This document shows, piece by piece, positions 21,059 to 31,405 of a DNA stretch of 64,000 bases. A program made the position numbers and the translations under genes. This stretch comes from Buchnera aphidicola str. G002 (Myzus persicae) (GTDB lineage: Bacteria; Pseudomonadota; Gammaproteobacteria; Enterobacterales; Enterobacteriaceae): contig NZ_CP002701.1 in the NCBI RefSeq assembly GCF_000521565.1, forward strand, positions 496,001 through 560,000, read 5' to 3'. A model generated the notes under the pieces. It saw only the letters and a program-made list of their open reading frames with translations, did not search any database and had not been told where the DNA came from. How positions within the stretch are numbered: position 1 is the stretch's first letter; each line of letters begins with the position of its first letter.

Positions 21059-21675
21059 TAAACAGCTCCGTTTAAATAAACAAAAGTAAAAACACAAATC
21101 CATATAATATCTAAAAAATGCCAAAATATACTAAGGCATAAAATTCGAGTACAAATAGAATAAGTCAAACCTAATACTCTTATTTGATAAAAAATTGATA
21201 ATATAATAATTAAACCAAAAAAAACATGAACTCCATGTGTTCCTATAAGAGTAAAAAAAATAGAAAAAAATGCATCTTTATTAGGACCAAAATTATTTTC
21301 TATAAGTTCATAAAATTCACTTATTTCCATAAACAAAAAAGCAAAACCTAGAAAAAAGGTAATTATTAAAGATGAATAAATTATTTTAATATTTTTTTTA
21401 TTGATGCCTATAACAACAAAACTACAAGACAAAGAACTTAACAATAAAAAAAATGTTTCTAACAGAACAGAAGATAAATTAAACAACCTATTAGGAATTA
21501 AATAAATAGATATATTTGAGTAAATTATAGCATAAACAGCAAATAACACTGCAAAAATGATACAATCACTCATTAAATATATCCATAAACCAAATAATTT
21601 ATTATTTTTTAATTTCTGTTTTTCAATAGTTAAATTTGTTTTTGAGATTATATTATTTGTTTTATTATCTATCAT
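21058..21675 (-). CDS. cyoC: Cytochrome bo3 ubiquinol oxidase subunit III
   Basis: Five-helix membrane subunit of cytochrome bo3. It has 205 residues (E. coli 204). Landmarks: [15 protein letters not shown] at the first helix, [15 protein letters not shown] in the middle, and [17 protein letters not shown] at the end. It overlaps cyoB by four bases (ATGA) and cyoD by one base, indicating tight translational coupling. Confidence 0.95.
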   Translation of the reverse strand: MIDNKTNNIISKTNLTIEKQKLKNNKLFGLWIYLMSDCIIFAVLFAVYAIIYSNISIYLIPNRLFNLSSVLLETFFLLLSSLSCSFVVIGINKKNIKIIYSSLIITFFLGFAFLFMEISEFYELIENNFGPNKDAFFSIFFTLIGTHGVHVFFGLIIILSIFYQIRVLGLTYSICTRILCLSIFWHFLDIIWICVFTFVYLNGAV

Positions 21676-23669
21676 TTTAAACCTGCTTTTTGAATATTTT
21701 CTAAATATTTCTTTTCAATTTTTTTTATTTCTTCTACTGATATAGTATATTCATGATCCTCATTTATGCTTTTTACTACTAAGCTTGTAATAATTGCAAA
21801 AAAAGATAAAAAACATAACCAAACAATATGCCATACGGCTGCAAAACCAAAAAATAAAGAAAAAACACTAATTAAAAAACCTAATCCTGTATTTTTAGGC
21901 ATATGAATTTCTTGATAATTTAAAATATTATTAATTAATTTTGTTTTCTGATTTTTTTGATTTATTTTAGTCAGCCAAAAATCATCTCTATCTTTAACAA
22001 TAGGAATAATTGAAAAATTATAGACGGGAGCAGGAGAAGAAACAGACCATTCTAAAGTTCTAGCATTCCAAGGATCACCAGTTAAATCTAGATTATATCG
22101 GCGATCTCTGATAGAAACAAAAAACTGTATTATTTGACATATTATACCCAATCCAATAAAACAAGCTCCAACAGCTGCAATAGATAATAAAGCATGAAAT
22201 TCAGCATCAATATTCTGACTTAATCTGCGAGTCATTCCCATTAAACCTAAAAAATATAAAGGTAAAAAAGCAATTAAAAAACCTATGATCCAAAACCAAA
22301 AAGCACGTTTTCCCCATTTTTCATTTAAAATAAAACCGAATAATTTAGGAAACCAATAGCTAATACCTGCGAAACAACCGAAGACAACTCCACCAATTAT
22401 TACATTATGAAAATGTGCAACTAAAAATAAACTATTATGCAAAATAAAATCAGCAGGAGGAACTGATAATAATACACCAGTCATTCCGCCAACAGAAAAA
22501 GTAACTAAAAAACCTAACGTCCATAACATAGAAGAATGCATATGAATACGACCATGATACATGGTGAACAACCAATTAAAAATTTTTACTCCAGTCGGAA
22601 TCGCTATAATCATTGTAGTAATTCCAAAAAAAGCGTTTATGTTTGCACCTGCACCCATAGTGAAAAAATGATGAAGCCATACAATAAAGGATAAAATAGT
22701 AATAGATAAGGTAGCCCATACTAAAGATACATAGCCAAATAGACGTTTTTGCGAAAAAGTTGCTACTATTTCTGAAAATACTCCAAATACCGGAAGAACT
22801 AAAATATACACTTCTGGATGACCCCAAATCCATATTAAATTAACATATAACATAGCATTTCCACCTAAATCGTTAGTAAAAAAATGAAAATTAAAATAAC
22901 GATCTAAAGTTAATAATACTAGTGTAATAGTTAAAACTGGAAATGAAATAACAATCAAAATATTAGTACATAAAGAAGTCCAAGTAAAAACTGGCATTTT
23001 AAAAAAAGACATACCTGGAGCTCTCATCTTTAAAATTGTTACTAAAAAATTAATTCCTGTTAATGTCGTTCCAACACCAGAAATTTGCAGACTCCAAATC
23101 CAATAATCTACTCCTACACCTGGACTATATTTTATACCAGATAATGGAGGATAAGCTAACCAACCTGTTTGCGCAAATTCCCCAATTCCTAAAGATAAAG
23201 TTAATAATACTGCACTACTAGCATTTAACCAAAAACTTAAATTATTAAGAAAAGGAAAAGCTACATCACGAGCTCCAATTTGTAAAGGTACGACTAAGTT
23301 CATTAAACCAATTACAAGTGGCATAGCCACAAAAAAAATCATTATTACGCCATGTGCTGTAAATATTTGATCATAATGATGGGGTGGTAAAAATCCTTTA
23401 TAACCAGCTGATGAAATTACTTGCTGGGTGCGCATGAGCATTGCATCAACAAAACCACGAAACAACATAATAAATGCAAGTATTCCATACATAATAGATA
23501 TTTTTTTATGATCAACTGTAGTAAACCATTCTGACCATAAATACTGCCATTTTTGATAATAAGTAATACCTGATACAAGACATAATGCAATCATAATAAT
23601 ACCAATATAAGTCACCATTATAATTGGTTCATGATAAGGTATAACGTCAAATGTCAATTTTCCAAACAT
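21672..23669 (-). CDS. cyoB: Cytochrome bo3 ubiquinol oxidase subunit I
   Basis: Catalytic haem-copper subunit that reduces O2 to water with ubiquinol electrons and pumps protons. The start at 23669 (MFGKLTFD, preceded by GGAG) gives 665 residues (E. coli 663); an ATG eight codons upstream overlaps cyoA and is less likely. Ligands are visible: the low-spin haem His in [11 protein letters not shown], CuB His and the cross-linked Tyr in GHPEVYI, the His pair in [10 protein letters not shown], and haem His residues in [11 protein letters not shown]. It lies 4 bases after cyoA. Confidence 0.97.
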   Translation of the reverse strand: MFGKLTFDVIPYHEPIIMVTYIGIIMIALCLVSGITYYQKWQYLWSEWFTTVDHKKISIMYGILAFIMLFRGFVDAMLMRTQQVISSAGYKGFLPPHHYDQIFTAHGVIMIFFVAMPLVIGLMNLVVPLQIGARDVAFPFLNNLSFWLNASSAVLLTLSLGIGEFAQTGWLAYPPLSGIKYSPGVGVDYWIWSLQISGVGTTLTGINFLVTILKMRAPGMSFFKMPVFTWTSLCTNILIVISFPVLTITLVLLTLDRYFNFHFFTNDLGGNAMLYVNLIWIWGHPEVYILVLPVFGVFSEIVATFSQKRLFGYVSLVWATLSITILSFIVWLHHFFTMGAGANINAFFGITTMIIAIPTGVKIFNWLFTMYHGRIHMHSSMLWTLGFLVTFSVGGMTGVLLSVPPADFILHNSLFLVAHFHNVIIGGVVFGCFAGISYWFPKLFGFILNEKWGKRAFWFWIIGFLIAFLPLYFLGLMGMTRRLSQNIDAEFHALLSIAAVGACFIGLGIICQIIQFFVSIRDRRYNLDLTGDPWNARTLEWSVSSPAPVYNFSIIPIVKDRDDFWLTKINQKNQKTKLINNILNYQEIHMPKNTGLGFLISVFSLFFGFAAVWHIVWLCFLSFFAIITSLVVKSINEDHEYTISVEEIKKIEKKYLENIQKAGLK

Positions 23670-23673
23670 TTTA

Positions 23674-24594
23674 TTATTTCTCCACCGTAGCATTTTTCAT
23701 CAAAATTTTATTAATAGATTCTTTTTTGTTGATTTTTAAACAATGTACAGAAGATTGATAGATAATTTCATTAAATAAATTTTTTTTAACATTTGAAAAA
23801 TATTCTACAGGATGATTTTCATCTGGACTAGATATTGCATTAAAAATTTTTATTGTGTTTAGTTTTTTAGATGAATTTGTTATTACTTTCAACCATTTTG
23901 TAAAAGTAGTGTTGTTTGATACAGATATTGCAGTAAACTTCATATTAGAAAAACCTCTACCGCTATAATTAGAAGATATTCCTTTATATTTTCCCGGACT
24001 ATTAGAAATCAAATTTAATTTTGTTATCATTCCAGGCATAGCATATATCTGACTACCTAGAGAGGGAATAAAAAAAGCATTCATAACAGAATTAGAAGTA
24101 ATTCGAAACTCTATAGGTCTATTGACTGGAAACATAATTTCATTAATCGTTGCAATATGATAATCTGGATAAATAAATAACCACTTCCAATCTAAAGCAA
24201 TTGCATCTATTTTAAGAGGCTTATACAAAGATACTAGAGATTTTTTCGGTTCTAACTTATGACTATAATGCCAAGATAAAAATGCTAAAACAGAAACTAT
24301 TAAAATTGGAATAGTCCAAACTACAATTTCTATTTTTTTTGAATCACACCAATTAGGTTTGTATATCTGATTGATATTAGTTGAACGATACTTAAATGAA
24401 AAATATAAAGTCATAAAAATTACAGGAACAATAACAAACAACATCATTATAAATGATATAAATATTAGTGAACACTCTTCTATAGCAATAAATCCATGAG
24501 GGTTTAATAAAAAACTATTGCATCCATTTAATATAAAAAACATTGAAATTAATGATAATATTTTAAAAAAATTATTATAATTTAAACATGTCAT
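23674..24594 (-). CDS. cyoA: Cytochrome bo3 ubiquinol oxidase subunit II
   Basis: Lipoprotein subunit with two membrane helices and a periplasmic cupredoxin domain. It has 306 residues (E. coli 315). The signal peptide ends in lipobox LNGC (Cys25). Helices are near 38-62 and 87-107, then the cupredoxin domain with the family segment [11 protein letters not shown]. The CuA ligands of cytochrome c oxidases are absent, as expected for a quinol oxidase. It is the first gene of cyoABCDE and is divergent from bolA. Confidence 0.95.
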   Translation of the reverse strand: MTCLNYNNFFKILSLISMFFILNGCNSFLLNPHGFIAIEECSLIFISFIMMLFVIVPVIFMTLYFSFKYRSTNINQIYKPNWCDSKKIEIVVWTIPILIVSVLAFLSWHYSHKLEPKKSLVSLYKPLKIDAIALDWKWLFIYPDYHIATINEIMFPVNRPIEFRITSNSVMNAFFIPSLGSQIYAMPGMITKLNLISNSPGKYKGISSNYSGRGFSNMKFTAISVSNNTTFTKWLKVITNSSKKLNTIKIFNAISSPDENHPVEYFSNVKKNLFNEIIYQSSVHCLKINKKESINKILMKNATVEK

Positions 24595-24842
24595 TAAAAA
24601 ACCTTACTTAATATATTATCAAACATTTTAGATTCAAAAGTTTTAAAAACTATTTTAAATAAAATGTTATTTAAAAATATGTGGAAAAATTATACTTTTG
24701 ATAAAAGTTAATAATTTGTGAAATAATTGAATTATTTTCTAAAAATTGATAAAATTTAAAATAAAAATTTTTAATCATCTTTCATTTTAAAAAAACTTTA
24801 ATATGCCTTAAATAATTTAAAAAAAGGATTAAATATTTATTA
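24595..24842. other. Divergent spacer cyoA / bolA
   Basis: About 250 AT-rich bases with no gene visible. It must contain promoters for cyo (minus) and bolA (plus). A TATAAT on the minus strand (24689-24694) is a candidate -10 for cyo but lacks a convincing -35, so I do not assign it. Confidence 0.4.
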
Positions 24843-25154
24843 ATGATTCTAAAAAAAATAAAAAAACATTTAACTGATAGAATAAACGTACATTTTATTA
24901 TTATTAATGATAACAGTTTGTTACATAATTACTCAAAAAAAGGTTTAACACATTTAACCATTACTATTATTAGCAACGATTTTATCAAACAAAAACTCAT
25001 AACAAGACATCGTATGATTTTTTCTATTTTATCAGAAATAATAAAAGAAAAAATATATTCAATGACATTAAATACTTATACTCCTATAGAATGGGAATAT
25101 AAAAAATATAAAAAAAATAATATTTCTCATTGTTTTAAAAAAAATAAAAGTTAA
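24843..25154 (+). CDS. bolA: BolA family protein
   Basis: Small regulator that also works with monothiol glutaredoxins in iron-sulfur trafficking. It has 103 residues (E. coli 105). The family core is clear: a SHF/THL-like strand in GLTHLTITIIS, the RHRMIFSILSE helix near 58-68, and LNTYTPIEWE near 78-87. The location upstream of tig-clpP-clpX-lon is the E. coli order. The C-terminal tail is Lys-rich and divergent. Confidence 0.93.
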   Translation: MILKKIKKHLTDRINVHFIIINDNSLLHNYSKKGLTHLTITIISNDFIKQKLITRHRMIFSILSEIIKEKIYSMTLNTYTPIEWEYKKYKKNNISHCFKKNKS

Positions 25155-25292
25155 AAAATACTATAAAGAATTTATGAAAAATTAAAAAAATCACTATTTT
25201 TTATAAGAACTATAATAAAAAATATTGCTAAAATTTTTTAGAAGATAGAATATCTAAAATATACTCATAAAATAATTGTTTGAGGTAATAAG

Positions 25293-26603
25293 ATGAAATT
25301 TTTTATAGAAAAAAATAAAGATGCAGGTCATCGCGTTACAATTAATATTCCAAAAATAATTGTTAATAATGCAATTTTTAGAGAACTTATAAAAATTAGT
25401 AAAAAAACAAATATGAATGGATTTAGAAAAGGAAAAATTCCAATAAAAGTTGTACAAAAAAAATATGGTGAAACAATTTATTATGATGTATTTAAAGAAC
25501 TAATGCAAAAATTTTTTTATGAATTTATTCAGAAAGAAAAAATAAAAATAATTGGTTTGCCAAAATATTATATGAGTTCAAATTTAGATAAAGAAAAAGA
25601 ATTCTTTGAATATTCTGTAAATTATGAACTATATCCACAATTTGAAATAAAAGATATAGAAAATATAAAAGTAACAAAAATTAATACTAACATTACCGAA
25701 CATGACATTAAAAAAAAAATAGAAGAATACCAAATAAAAAACAACGTTTGGCATATAGTTAACCAACCGATTAAATCTTATGATCGTGTTACCATTAACT
25801 ATAACATTTATGAAAAAAATAAAAAAATAAATAAATTTAACAGAGAAAACATCATCTTTATTGTATCTGATAATCAACTTTTATCCCTATTAAATCATAA
25901 AATAATTAATCATTTAACTAATGATATTATTTTTTTAAAAGTTAAACTTCATCCATATCATCCAGAAAAAGAATTACAAAATAAAGAAATTACATTCAAA
26001 ATTAAAATAATAAAAATTGAAAAAAGACTATTACTAGAATCAGACGAAATAAGAAAAAAAGAAATATTCACTCAAAAAGATCATGAAAACATAAAATACA
26101 ATCTTAAAAATCAAATTAATCAAATTATTCAAAATAATTTAGAAAAACAAATTATAGAAGAAATAGTTAAAAAAAATCCTATTTTACTACCTCCTCTGTT
26201 ATTGAAAGAAGAAAAAGAAACTTTATACAAACAATTACAACAACAATATAAAGAAAATAACAATCTTTTAGAAAAAAAATATTATATAGATATAAAATTA
26301 AAAGCAAAAAAAAGATTATATAATAAAATAATTTTAGAAAAAGTTATTTCTGATAATCAATATTTTAAAAACGAAAAAAATATAGAAAACATAATTAAAA
26401 ATATTACTTTAGATTACGAAAGAGAAATGAAAATACATGACTTATATAATAATAAAAGTGTAAAAAACATAATAAAAAACATAGCATTACAAAAACAAGC
26501 GCTGCATTGGCTAATAGAAAGAGTGAGCATTATCAAAAAAAATTGGACGTTTGATCAATTTATCAAACATAAATGGGAAAATGATGAAGAATTTTTTGCA
26601 TAA
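25293..26603 (+). CDS. tig: Trigger factor chaperone
   Basis: Ribosome-associated chaperone and prolyl isomerase that meets nascent chains at the exit tunnel. It has 436 residues (E. coli 432). The ribosome-docking signature GFRKGKIPIKVVQKKYG is near 44-60. The FKBP-like domain (about 150-245) and the helical C-terminal arms follow. The sequence is highly Lys/Ile/Asn rich. A run of ten A lies in the coding region at 25710-25719. A GAGG ribosome site precedes the ATG. Confidence 0.94.
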   Translation: MKFFIEKNKDAGHRVTINIPKIIVNNAIFRELIKISKKTNMNGFRKGKIPIKVVQKKYGETIYYDVFKELMQKFFYEFIQKEKIKIIGLPKYYMSSNLDKEKEFFEYSVNYELYPQFEIKDIENIKVTKINTNITEHDIKKKIEEYQIKNNVWHIVNQPIKSYDRVTINYNIYEKNKKINKFNRENIIFIVSDNQLLSLLNHKIINHLTNDIIFLKVKLHPYHPEKELQNKEITFKIKIIKIEKRLLLESDEIRKKEIFTQKDHENIKYNLKNQINQIIQNNLEKQIIEEIVKKNPILLPPLLLKEEKETLYKQLQQQYKENNNLLEKKYYIDIKLKAKKRLYNKIILEKVISDNQYFKNEKNIENIIKNITLDYEREMKIHDLYNNKSVKNIIKNIALQKQALHWLIERVSIIKKNWTFDQFIKHKWENDEEFFA

Positions 26604-26624
26604 TATTTACTATACTGTCTTATC

Positions 26625-26653
26625 TTGAATAATTTAAAATATTTTAATATATT
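26625..26653 (+). promoter_or_regulatory. Possible clpP promoter
   Basis: TTGAAT (26625-26630), 17-base spacer, TATATT (26648-26653), upstream of clpP. CTTGAA also resembles a sigma-32 -35 box, but no CCCCAT-like -10 follows. In such AT-rich DNA chance matches are common. Confidence 0.35.
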
Positions 26654-26750
26654 CATATTGATTTAAAAAATATCATATAATATAGAAAATATTCTTTAAA
26701 AATTCCATATTTGTTATGTTAAAAACGTCCAGTCTTTTCAGGAAAAAAAC

Positions 26751-27377
26751 ATGTTACAGAGTCACAATCAAAACATCAAAAAAAATTCTAATTCAATATT
26801 AATTCCTATGGTTATTGAGCAGCATTCTAGAGGAGAGCGTTCATATGATATATACTCGCGATTATTAAAAGAACGAATCATCTTTATCACAGGAAGTATA
26901 GAAGATAGTATGGCTAATAATATAGTTGCTCAAATATTATTTTTAGAAGCTGAAAACACAGAAAAAGATATCTTCTTATATATAAATTCTCCAGGAGGAA
27001 TTATCACCTCAGGTATGTCTATTTATGACACAATGCAATTTGTTAAACCAGACATTAATACTATTTGTATCGGACAAGCATGTTCTATGGCAGCTCTATT
27101 ATTAACATCTGGTACAAAAGGAAAAAGATTTTGTTTACCAAATTCTAAAGTTATGATTCATCAGCCGTTAGGTGGATACCAAGGACAAGCTTCAGATATT
27201 GCTATTCATGCACGCGAAATAATAAAAATGAAAAAAAAATTAAATAAATTAATGTCATATCATACTGGTCAATCTATAAAAAAAATAAATAAAGATACAG
27301 AACGTGATTGTTTTTTATCATCAGATGAATCTATTCAATATGGTTTAATTGATTGTATTTTAACTAAACGTCAATAA
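26751..27377 (+). CDS. clpP: ATP-dependent Clp protease proteolytic subunit
   Basis: Serine peptidase forming a double heptameric chamber fed by ClpX. It has 208 residues (E. coli 207). The catalytic Ser lies in [11 protein letters not shown] and the His in [12 protein letters not shown]; the third residue is an Asp in the DTERDCF region. As in E. coli, it is followed by clpX, then lon. Confidence 0.97.
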   Translation: MLQSHNQNIKKNSNSILIPMVIEQHSRGERSYDIYSRLLKERIIFITGSIEDSMANNIVAQILFLEAENTEKDIFLYINSPGGIITSGMSIYDTMQFVKPDINTICIGQACSMAALLLTSGTKGKRFCLPNSKVMIHQPLGGYQGQASDIAIHAREIIKMKKKLNKLMSYHTGQSIKKINKDTERDCFLSSDESIQYGLIDCILTKRQ

Positions 27378-27479
27378 AAAATTATATACATTTCATAATA
27401 TCTTTCGTTTATTAAAATATATGGAATCTATTTACTCAAAAAAGAAAAAATATAATAAGAATAAAAAAGAGGTCAAAAT

Positions 27480-28763
27480 ATGACAGACAAGAGTAAAGAC
27501 AATTCTAATAAACTTCTTTATTGTTCTTTTTGCGGAAAAAATCAAAAAGAAGTACGAAAATTAATAGCTGGACCAACAGTATATATATGTGATGAATGTG
27601 TAAGATTATGTAATGATATTATTACTGAAGAAATTATTAAAAATAAAGCATTAGAAAAAGAGAATCAAATAAATTACTTACCAAAACCAGAAGAAATTAA
27701 AAAACATCTTGATAATTATGTAATTGGACAAGATCATACGAAAAAAGTACTATCTGTTGCGGTATATAATCATTACAAACGTCTACGTAATTTGAATCAT
27801 TCAAATAGTGTTGAATTAGGTAAAAGTAATATTTTATTAATAGGACCTACTGGTAGTGGAAAAACCTTATTAGCTGAAACTCTCGCTAAATTATTAGATG
27901 TACCATTTACCATTGCAGATGCTACTACTCTGACTGAAGCAGGATACGTAGGAGAAGATGTTGAAAATGTCATACAAAAATTATTACAAAAATGTAAATA
28001 CAATGTAAAAAAAGCAGAATTAGGTATTGTATATATAGACGAAATAGATAAAATAGCACGCAAATCTGATAATCCATCTATTACTAGAGATGTTTCTGGA
28101 GAAGGAGTACAACAAGCTTTATTAAAGTTGATTGAAGGAACGTTGGCATCTGTTCCTCCTCAAGGAGGTCGTAAACATCCACAGCAAGAATTTTTACAAG
28201 TCAATACTGCAAATATTTTATTTATCTGTGCCGGTGCTTTTTCAGAGTTATCCAGAATTATTTCTAAAAGACTTGAAAAAGGAACAGTTATTGGTTTTAA
28301 TGCAATGATAGACAGAAAACAGAAAGAAATATCAGAAGAGGCATTATTAAAACTAGTAGAACCTAAAGATCTCATAAAATTTGGTCTTATTCCAGAATTT
28401 ATTGGTCGGTTGCCTATAATTACTATATTAAATGAATTGAACGAAGATGCATTAGTTAAGATACTTTGTGAACCCAAAAATGCTTTAATTAAACAGTATC
28501 AAACATTATTTCAATTAGAAAAAGTACATCTTGAATTTAATAAAAAATCTATCTTATCTATTGCAAAAAAAGCAATGCATAAAAAAACAGGTGCAAGAGG
28601 ATTAAGATCTATTGTGGAAAACATTTTGCTAGATGTAATGTACGAATTACCATCTATGACAAATATAGAAAAAGTATTGATTAATGAATCAGTTGTAACT
28701 ACTAATTCGTCGCCAAAAATAATATATGGAAAAAACAAATCAAAAAAAGCATCAGGTGAATAA
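27480..28763 (+). CDS. clpX: ClpX, ATPase subunit of ClpXP protease
   Basis: AAA+ unfoldase delivering substrates to ClpP. It has 427 residues (E. coli 424). The N-terminal zinc domain shows CSFCGK and CDECVRLC. Walker A is GPTGSGKT, Walker B VYIDEID, and the pore and sensor regions include [14 protein letters not shown]. The ClpP-docking IGF tripeptide is retained in TVIGFNA. A GAGGTC ribosome site precedes the ATG. Confidence 0.97.
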   Translation: MTDKSKDNSNKLLYCSFCGKNQKEVRKLIAGPTVYICDECVRLCNDIITEEIIKNKALEKENQINYLPKPEEIKKHLDNYVIGQDHTKKVLSVAVYNHYKRLRNLNHSNSVELGKSNILLIGPTGSGKTLLAETLAKLLDVPFTIADATTLTEAGYVGEDVENVIQKLLQKCKYNVKKAELGIVYIDEIDKIARKSDNPSITRDVSGEGVQQALLKLIEGTLASVPPQGGRKHPQQEFLQVNTANILFICAGAFSELSRIISKRLEKGTVIGFNAMIDRKQKEISEEALLKLVEPKDLIKFGLIPEFIGRLPIITILNELNEDALVKILCEPKNALIKQYQTLFQLEKVHLEFNKKSILSIAKKAMHKKTGARGLRSIVENILLDVMYELPSMTNIEKVLINESVVTTNSSPKIIYGKNKSKKASGE

Positions 28764-28831
28764 AAAAAAAGACATCCGATGATCTAAAAAATAAAAAAAG
28801 TAAATCACTTTTATTTTATCAAACGCTTAGC

Positions 28832-28859
28832 ATAAAATGTCAAGCGACCATTCCGATAT
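28832..28859 (+). promoter_or_regulatory. lon promoter region, relic of a sigma-32 promoter
   Basis: The segment ending TCCGATAT (28852-28859) aligns without gaps to the E. coli lon heat-shock promoter as I remember it, where the -10 is CCCCATAT. The E. coli TTGAA -35 corresponds here to ATAAAA (28832-28837), so the -35 looks degraded. A possible vegetative -35, TTGACT, follows at 28862-28867. A short CGCTT/AAGCG inverted repeat overlaps the region. The alignment is from memory. Confidence 0.45.
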
Positions 28860-28881
28860 ACTTGACTAATTTTACAGGTGT

Positions 28882-28910
28882 AACTGCATGTTTTATTACA
28901 TCTTGCAGTT
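28882..28910 (+). promoter_or_regulatory. Stem-loop in the lon leader
   Basis: Perfect 7-base inverted repeat AACTGCA / TGCAGTT with a 15-base loop, followed by a T run and then the conserved lon ribosome-site region. It could be a weak terminator for clpX transcripts or a leader hairpin. Confidence 0.35.
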
Positions 28911-28949
28911 TTTAAATAAATAGCGGAAATTCAACTAAGAGAGAGCTCT

Positions 28950-31298
28950 ATGAATTCTGAGCGTTCTGAACGCATTAAAATCCCCGTCTTGCCATTAAGA
29001 GATGTAGTAATATATCCTCATATGGTAATTCCATTATTTGTAGGCCGTAAAAAATCAATAAAATGCATTGAAACCTCTATGGATAATGATAAAAAAATCA
29101 TGCTAATTGCACAAAAAGAAGCATCTAAAGACGAACCTACAAAAAATGATTTATTTAATATAGGAACTATTAGCTCCATTTTACAAATGTTAAAATTACC
29201 AGATGGTACAGTAAAAGTATTAGTAGAAGGATTGCAACGTGCCTGTATTAAAAACTTAGTAAATAATGGAGAACATTTTATTGCAGAAGTAGAATTAATT
29301 ATTTCCCCTACTATTTTAGATAAAGAGCAAGAAGTATTAATTCGTACAACAATCAATCAATTTGAATCTTATATCAAACTTAACAAAAAAATTCCATCAG
29401 AAATTTTAAATACTCTAAATAACATTAAAAGCTCAGAAAGACTAGCAGATACTATCGCTGCTCATATGCCATTAAAATTAAATGACAAGCAATCAGTCTT
29501 AGAAATACAAAATATAAATGAAAGATTAGAATTTTTAATGGCTATTATGGAAACTGAAATAGATTTGCTACAAGTAGAAAAAAGAATTAGAAATCGTGTT
29601 AAAAAACAAATGGAAAAAAGTCAAAGAGAATACTATTTGAATGAACAAATAAAAGCTATTCAAAAAGAACTTGGTGACATGGATGAAATTCCAGATGAAA
29701 ATAAAATTTTAAAACGAAAAATAAAAGCAGCAAAAATGCCCAAAGAAGCAAAAGAAAAAACAGAATCGGAGTTACAAAAATTAAAAATGATGTCTCCGAT
29801 GTCTGCAGAAGCGACGGTAGTAAGAAGTTATATTGATTGGATGATACAAGTTCCATGGCATATTAGAACAAAAATCAAAAAAGACATTCAACAGGCAAAA
29901 AAAATTCTTGATATAGATCATTTCGGACTAGAAAAAGTTAAAGATAGAATTTTAGAATACTTAGCAGTACAAAGCCGAAAAAATAAAATAAAAGGTCCTA
30001 TTTTATGTCTGATTGGTCCTCCAGGTGTAGGAAAAACATCTTTAGGAAAATCTATTGCAAGATCAACAGGTAGAAAATATGTCAGAATGGCTTTAGGAGG
30101 TATAAGAGACGAGGCCGAAATTAGAGGTCATAGACGCACATATATCGGTTCTATGCCAGGAAAACTCATTCAAAAAATGGCAAAAGCTAAAGTTAAAAAT
30201 CCATTATTTTTATTAGACGAAATTGATAAAATGTCTTGTGATATCAGAGTCGATCCAGCATCTGCTTTGTTAGAAGTATTAGATCCTGAACAAAACATGA
30301 CTTTTAATGATCATTACCTAGAAGTAGATTATGATTTATCTGATGTTATGTTTGTAGCAACTTCAAATTCTATGAACATACCTGCACCATTACTTGATCG
30401 CATGGAAATTATTCGTCTTTCTGGTTATACTGAAAATGAAAAATTAAATATCGCAAAACGATATCTCTATCCTAAACAAATAGAAAGAAATGGATTAAAA
30501 AAAGACGAATTAATTATTACTGATTCTGCCATAATCAGTATTATTCATTATTATACTCGTGAAGCAGGAGTCCGTAGTTTAGAACGTGAAATTTCTAAAA
30601 TATGTCGAAAAGTAGTGAAAAACTTGTTATTAGATAAATTATTAAAACATGTAGAAATAAATAGTACTAATTTAAAAAAATATTTAGGAGTAAAACGTTT
30701 TGACTACGGAAAAACTAGTAATCAAAATCAAATTGGTCAGGTGATTGGATTAGCATGGACAGAAGTAGGTGGAGAATTACTGACAATTGAAACTGCTTGT
30801 GTATCAGGAAAGGGAAAACTAACTCATACAGGTTGTTTAGGTGAAGTCATGCAAGAATCTATTCAAGCAGCAGTAACTGTAGTGAGGTCTCAAGCTGATA
30901 AATTAGGGATTGAAAAAGATTTTTATGAAAAACATGATATTCATGTTCATGTTCCAGAAGGGGCAACACCAAAAGATGGACCTAGTGCAGGTATAGCTAT
31001 GTGTACAGCTATAGTTTCATCATTAACAAAAAATCCTGTAAAATCGAATGTAGCGATGACAGGAGAAATAACATTACGAGGACAAGTCCTTCCTATCGGT
31101 GGATTAAAAGAAAAACTATTAGCAGCACATCGTGGAGGTATTCAAACAGTCTTAATTCCATATGAAAATAAACGTAATCTAGAAGAAATTCCAAAAAATA
31201 TCATTGAAGGATTATTAATCTATCCTGTTAAACATATTGAAGAAGTTTTAAAATTAGCATTAGAGAATATACCTTATGTTTCAACACATAAAAAATAA
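28950..31298 (+). CDS. lon: ATP-dependent protease Lon
   Basis: Homohexameric AAA+ serine protease degrading misfolded and some regulatory proteins. It has 782 residues (E. coli 784). Walker [14 protein letters not shown] is near 356-368, the catalytic Ser679 lies in [11 protein letters not shown] and Lys722 in [10 protein letters not shown]. The first 15 codons and the preceding 25 bases are almost base-for-base those of E. coli (GCGGAAATT and AGAGAGAGCTCT before the ATG), unusual conservation in this AT-biased genome. A strong hairpin terminator follows. Confidence 0.98.
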   Translation: MNSERSERIKIPVLPLRDVVIYPHMVIPLFVGRKKSIKCIETSMDNDKKIMLIAQKEASKDEPTKNDLFNIGTISSILQMLKLPDGTVKVLVEGLQRACIKNLVNNGEHFIAEVELIISPTILDKEQEVLIRTTINQFESYIKLNKKIPSEILNTLNNIKSSERLADTIAAHMPLKLNDKQSVLEIQNINERLEFLMAIMETEIDLLQVEKRIRNRVKKQMEKSQREYYLNEQIKAIQKELGDMDEIPDENKILKRKIKAAKMPKEAKEKTESELQKLKMMSPMSAEATVVRSYIDWMIQVPWHIRTKIKKDIQQAKKILDIDHFGLEKVKDRILEYLAVQSRKNKIKGPILCLIGPPGVGKTSLGKSIARSTGRKYVRMALGGIRDEAEIRGHRRTYIGSMPGKLIQKMAKAKVKNPLFLLDEIDKMSCDIRVDPASALLEVLDPEQNMTFNDHYLEVDYDLSDVMFVATSNSMNIPAPLLDRMEIIRLSGYTENEKLNIAKRYLYPKQIERNGLKKDELIITDSAIISIIHYYTREAGVRSLEREISKICRKVVKNLLLDKLLKHVEINSTNLKKYLGVKRFDYGKTSNQNQIGQVIGLAWTEVGGELLTIETACVSGKGKLTHTGCLGEVMQESIQAAVTVVRSQADKLGIEKDFYEKHDIHVHVPEGATPKDGPSAGIAMCTAIVSSLTKNPVKSNVAMTGEITLRGQVLPIGGLKEKLLAAHRGGIQTVLIPYENKRNLEEIPKNIIEGLLIYPVKHIEEVLKLALENIPYVSTHKK

Positions 31299-31321
31299 TA
31301 TTATATAGCTAAATAAAACTT

Positions 31322-31350
31322 GGCTGACAAAAAAATTGTCAGCCTTTATA
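31322..31350 (+). terminator. Rho-independent terminator after lon
   Basis: Nine-base stem GGCTGACAA / TTGTCAGCC (31322-31330 with 31336-31344), a five-base A loop, then TTTATATTT. One of the clearest terminators in the window. Confidence 0.8.
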
Positions 31351-31405
31351 TTTAAATAACGTTCTTTTTTTATATAATATTTTAAATATCTAGGATCGTC
31401 ATATT

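Noticed and set aside
21059..21124. Longer N-terminus of CyoD beginning inside cyoC
   Set aside because: The TAATG junction at 21056-21060 is typical of coupled genes and gives the family length.
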